DNA of 21,018 bases from JAGQUL01 sp039811765. Its GTDB lineage: Bacteria > Actinomycetota > Thermoleophilia > Gaiellales > SKUG01. The notes beneath the pieces are model-generated. The model had not been told where the DNA came from. It worked only from the letters and a program-made list of their open reading frames with translations, and ran no database searches. The stretch's first letter is position 1, and each line of letters begins with the position of its first letter. Location: the NCBI GenBank assembly GCA_039811765.1, contig JBDHZF010000040.1, forward strand, positions 1 to 21,018, in the 5' to 3' direction. The position numbers were made by a program, and so were the translations under genes. Below, one piece after another: positions 20,708-21,018 of this stretch.

Positions 20708-21018
20708 CGGGGAAGGGTACCGCACGCCGCCGCATTCAGGCGGCACGCGCGCGAGGCGGGTTCAGCCAGCCGTTCGAACGAGAACTTCGTTGATTCGCTC
20801 GCTGTGTGCGCATGACGCGAGCAACTCGGTGCGTTCGTATCGGCGACTTCAATCGGTCGATGCAACAAGTAGTTCATTGATTCTCTCGCTGGTTGCCCAT
20901 GCCGAGGGCAACTGGGCGCATTCGTATCGATTTCCGTTACGAACGTACCGGAGTGGCTGGCCGGGCCCGAGTGGCGAGCCGATTTGCCGGGTTGTTGCCG
21001 GATTCCGGAACGAATCCG
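20704..21018 (-). CDS. Possible partial gene with 29-residue tandem repeats, uncertain
   Basis: The reverse frame is open from the window edge to TGA 20704-20706 (104 codons seen) and overlaps the miaB GTG by 4 bp. It contains two copies of a 29-residue unit with the shared pattern DTNAPSC-x-RH and, further on, A-x-ES. Seven of the 11 base differences between the copies fall at third codon positions of this frame, which hints at coding. Against it, third-position GC is only about half, low for this DNA, and the composition is odd (many Ser, His, Arg and Cys). No family is recognised. The stretch may equally be a non-coding intergenic duplication. Confidence 0.3.
   Translation of the reverse strand, partial: RIRSGIRQQPGKSARHSGPASHSGTFVTEIDTNAPSCPRHGQPARESMNYLLHRPIEVADTNAPSCSRHAHTASESTKFSFERLAEPASRACRLNAAACGTLPR
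20714..20719 (-). promoter_or_regulatory. Putative -10 box (TACCCT) of miaB
   Basis: On the reverse strand TACCCT lies 6 nt before the GTG start of miaB, in keeping with the leaderless pattern. It would lie inside the upstream open frame if that frame is coding. Confidence 0.4.
20786..20929. repeat. Imperfect tandem duplication with 87-bp period
   Basis: Units at 20786-20842 and 20873-20929 are both 57 nt long and match at 46 positions without gaps (both begin TTC-x-TTGATTC and end TTCGTATCG). Each contains a different hairpin at the corresponding place: GCTCGC/GCGAGC in the first, GTTGCCC/GGGCAAC in the second. The period is a multiple of three. Confidence 0.7.

Noticed and set aside
18677..20815. 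Very long open frames opposite real genes (for example this forward one over miaA/miaB, and a reverse one at 7056-9401)
   Set aside because: They are rich in Arg, Ala and His with no domain motif, and lie fully opposite genes with clear catalytic motifs. Such shadow frames are expected at this GC content.

Overview
The window is about 21 kb of high-GC DNA with tightly packed genes. Many starts sit directly behind a TANNNT box, and MurT/GatD, HflX, dUTPase, LL-diaminopimelate aminotransferase, DapF, MiaA and MiaB occur close together. This suggests a chromosome of the phylum Actinomycetota, perhaps one of its deep classes (Acidimicrobiia or Thermoleophilia). That placement is inference from gene content and composition. 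There is no tRNA, rRNA, IS element, phage gene or CRISPR array.

Left part (1-5537): the 3' end of an HD-GYP phosphodiesterase faces a DUF342/FapA-like gene. Divergent from the latter is a forward cluster of two unknown small proteins, a stand-alone class II glutamine amidotransferase domain, and a GT4 glycosyltransferase. It ends at a hairpin facing a reverse gene for a homing-endonuclease-associated-repeat (HNH_repeat) protein.

Middle (5535-12021): the HNH_repeat gene has a long 5' region with a hairpin. Next comes a large polytopic membrane protein (reverse), divergent across a 61-bp promoter region from murT-gatD (forward), the enzyme pair that amidates D-glutamate in lipid II. After gatD is a 431-bp gene-free stretch rich in inverted repeats.

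Right part (11551-20707): reverse genes hflX-dut-nudix overlap by 1-4 bases and form one operon. Then come a membrane HD-GYP protein, dapL, dapF, miaA and miaB. DapL and DapF are consecutive steps to meso-diaminopimelate; with MurT/GatD they give the window a cell-wall theme, while MiaA and MiaB are consecutive steps of tRNA A37 modification. Two small Gly/Ala-rich putative membrane proteins are forward; one appears frameshifted near its 3' end. The right edge carries an 87-bp tandem duplication in a frame that stays open on the reverse strand and overlaps the miaB start by 4 bases.

The most unusual signal is a repeated structured element (11450-11557 and 14157-14259). The two copies have conserved loops of about 59 nt with an inner GGCGTAC hairpin, but outer stems of 20-24 bp whose sequence differs while pairing is kept. 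Both end on the stop codon of a reverse gene. A degenerate third copy and other nested inverted repeats lie beside the first.
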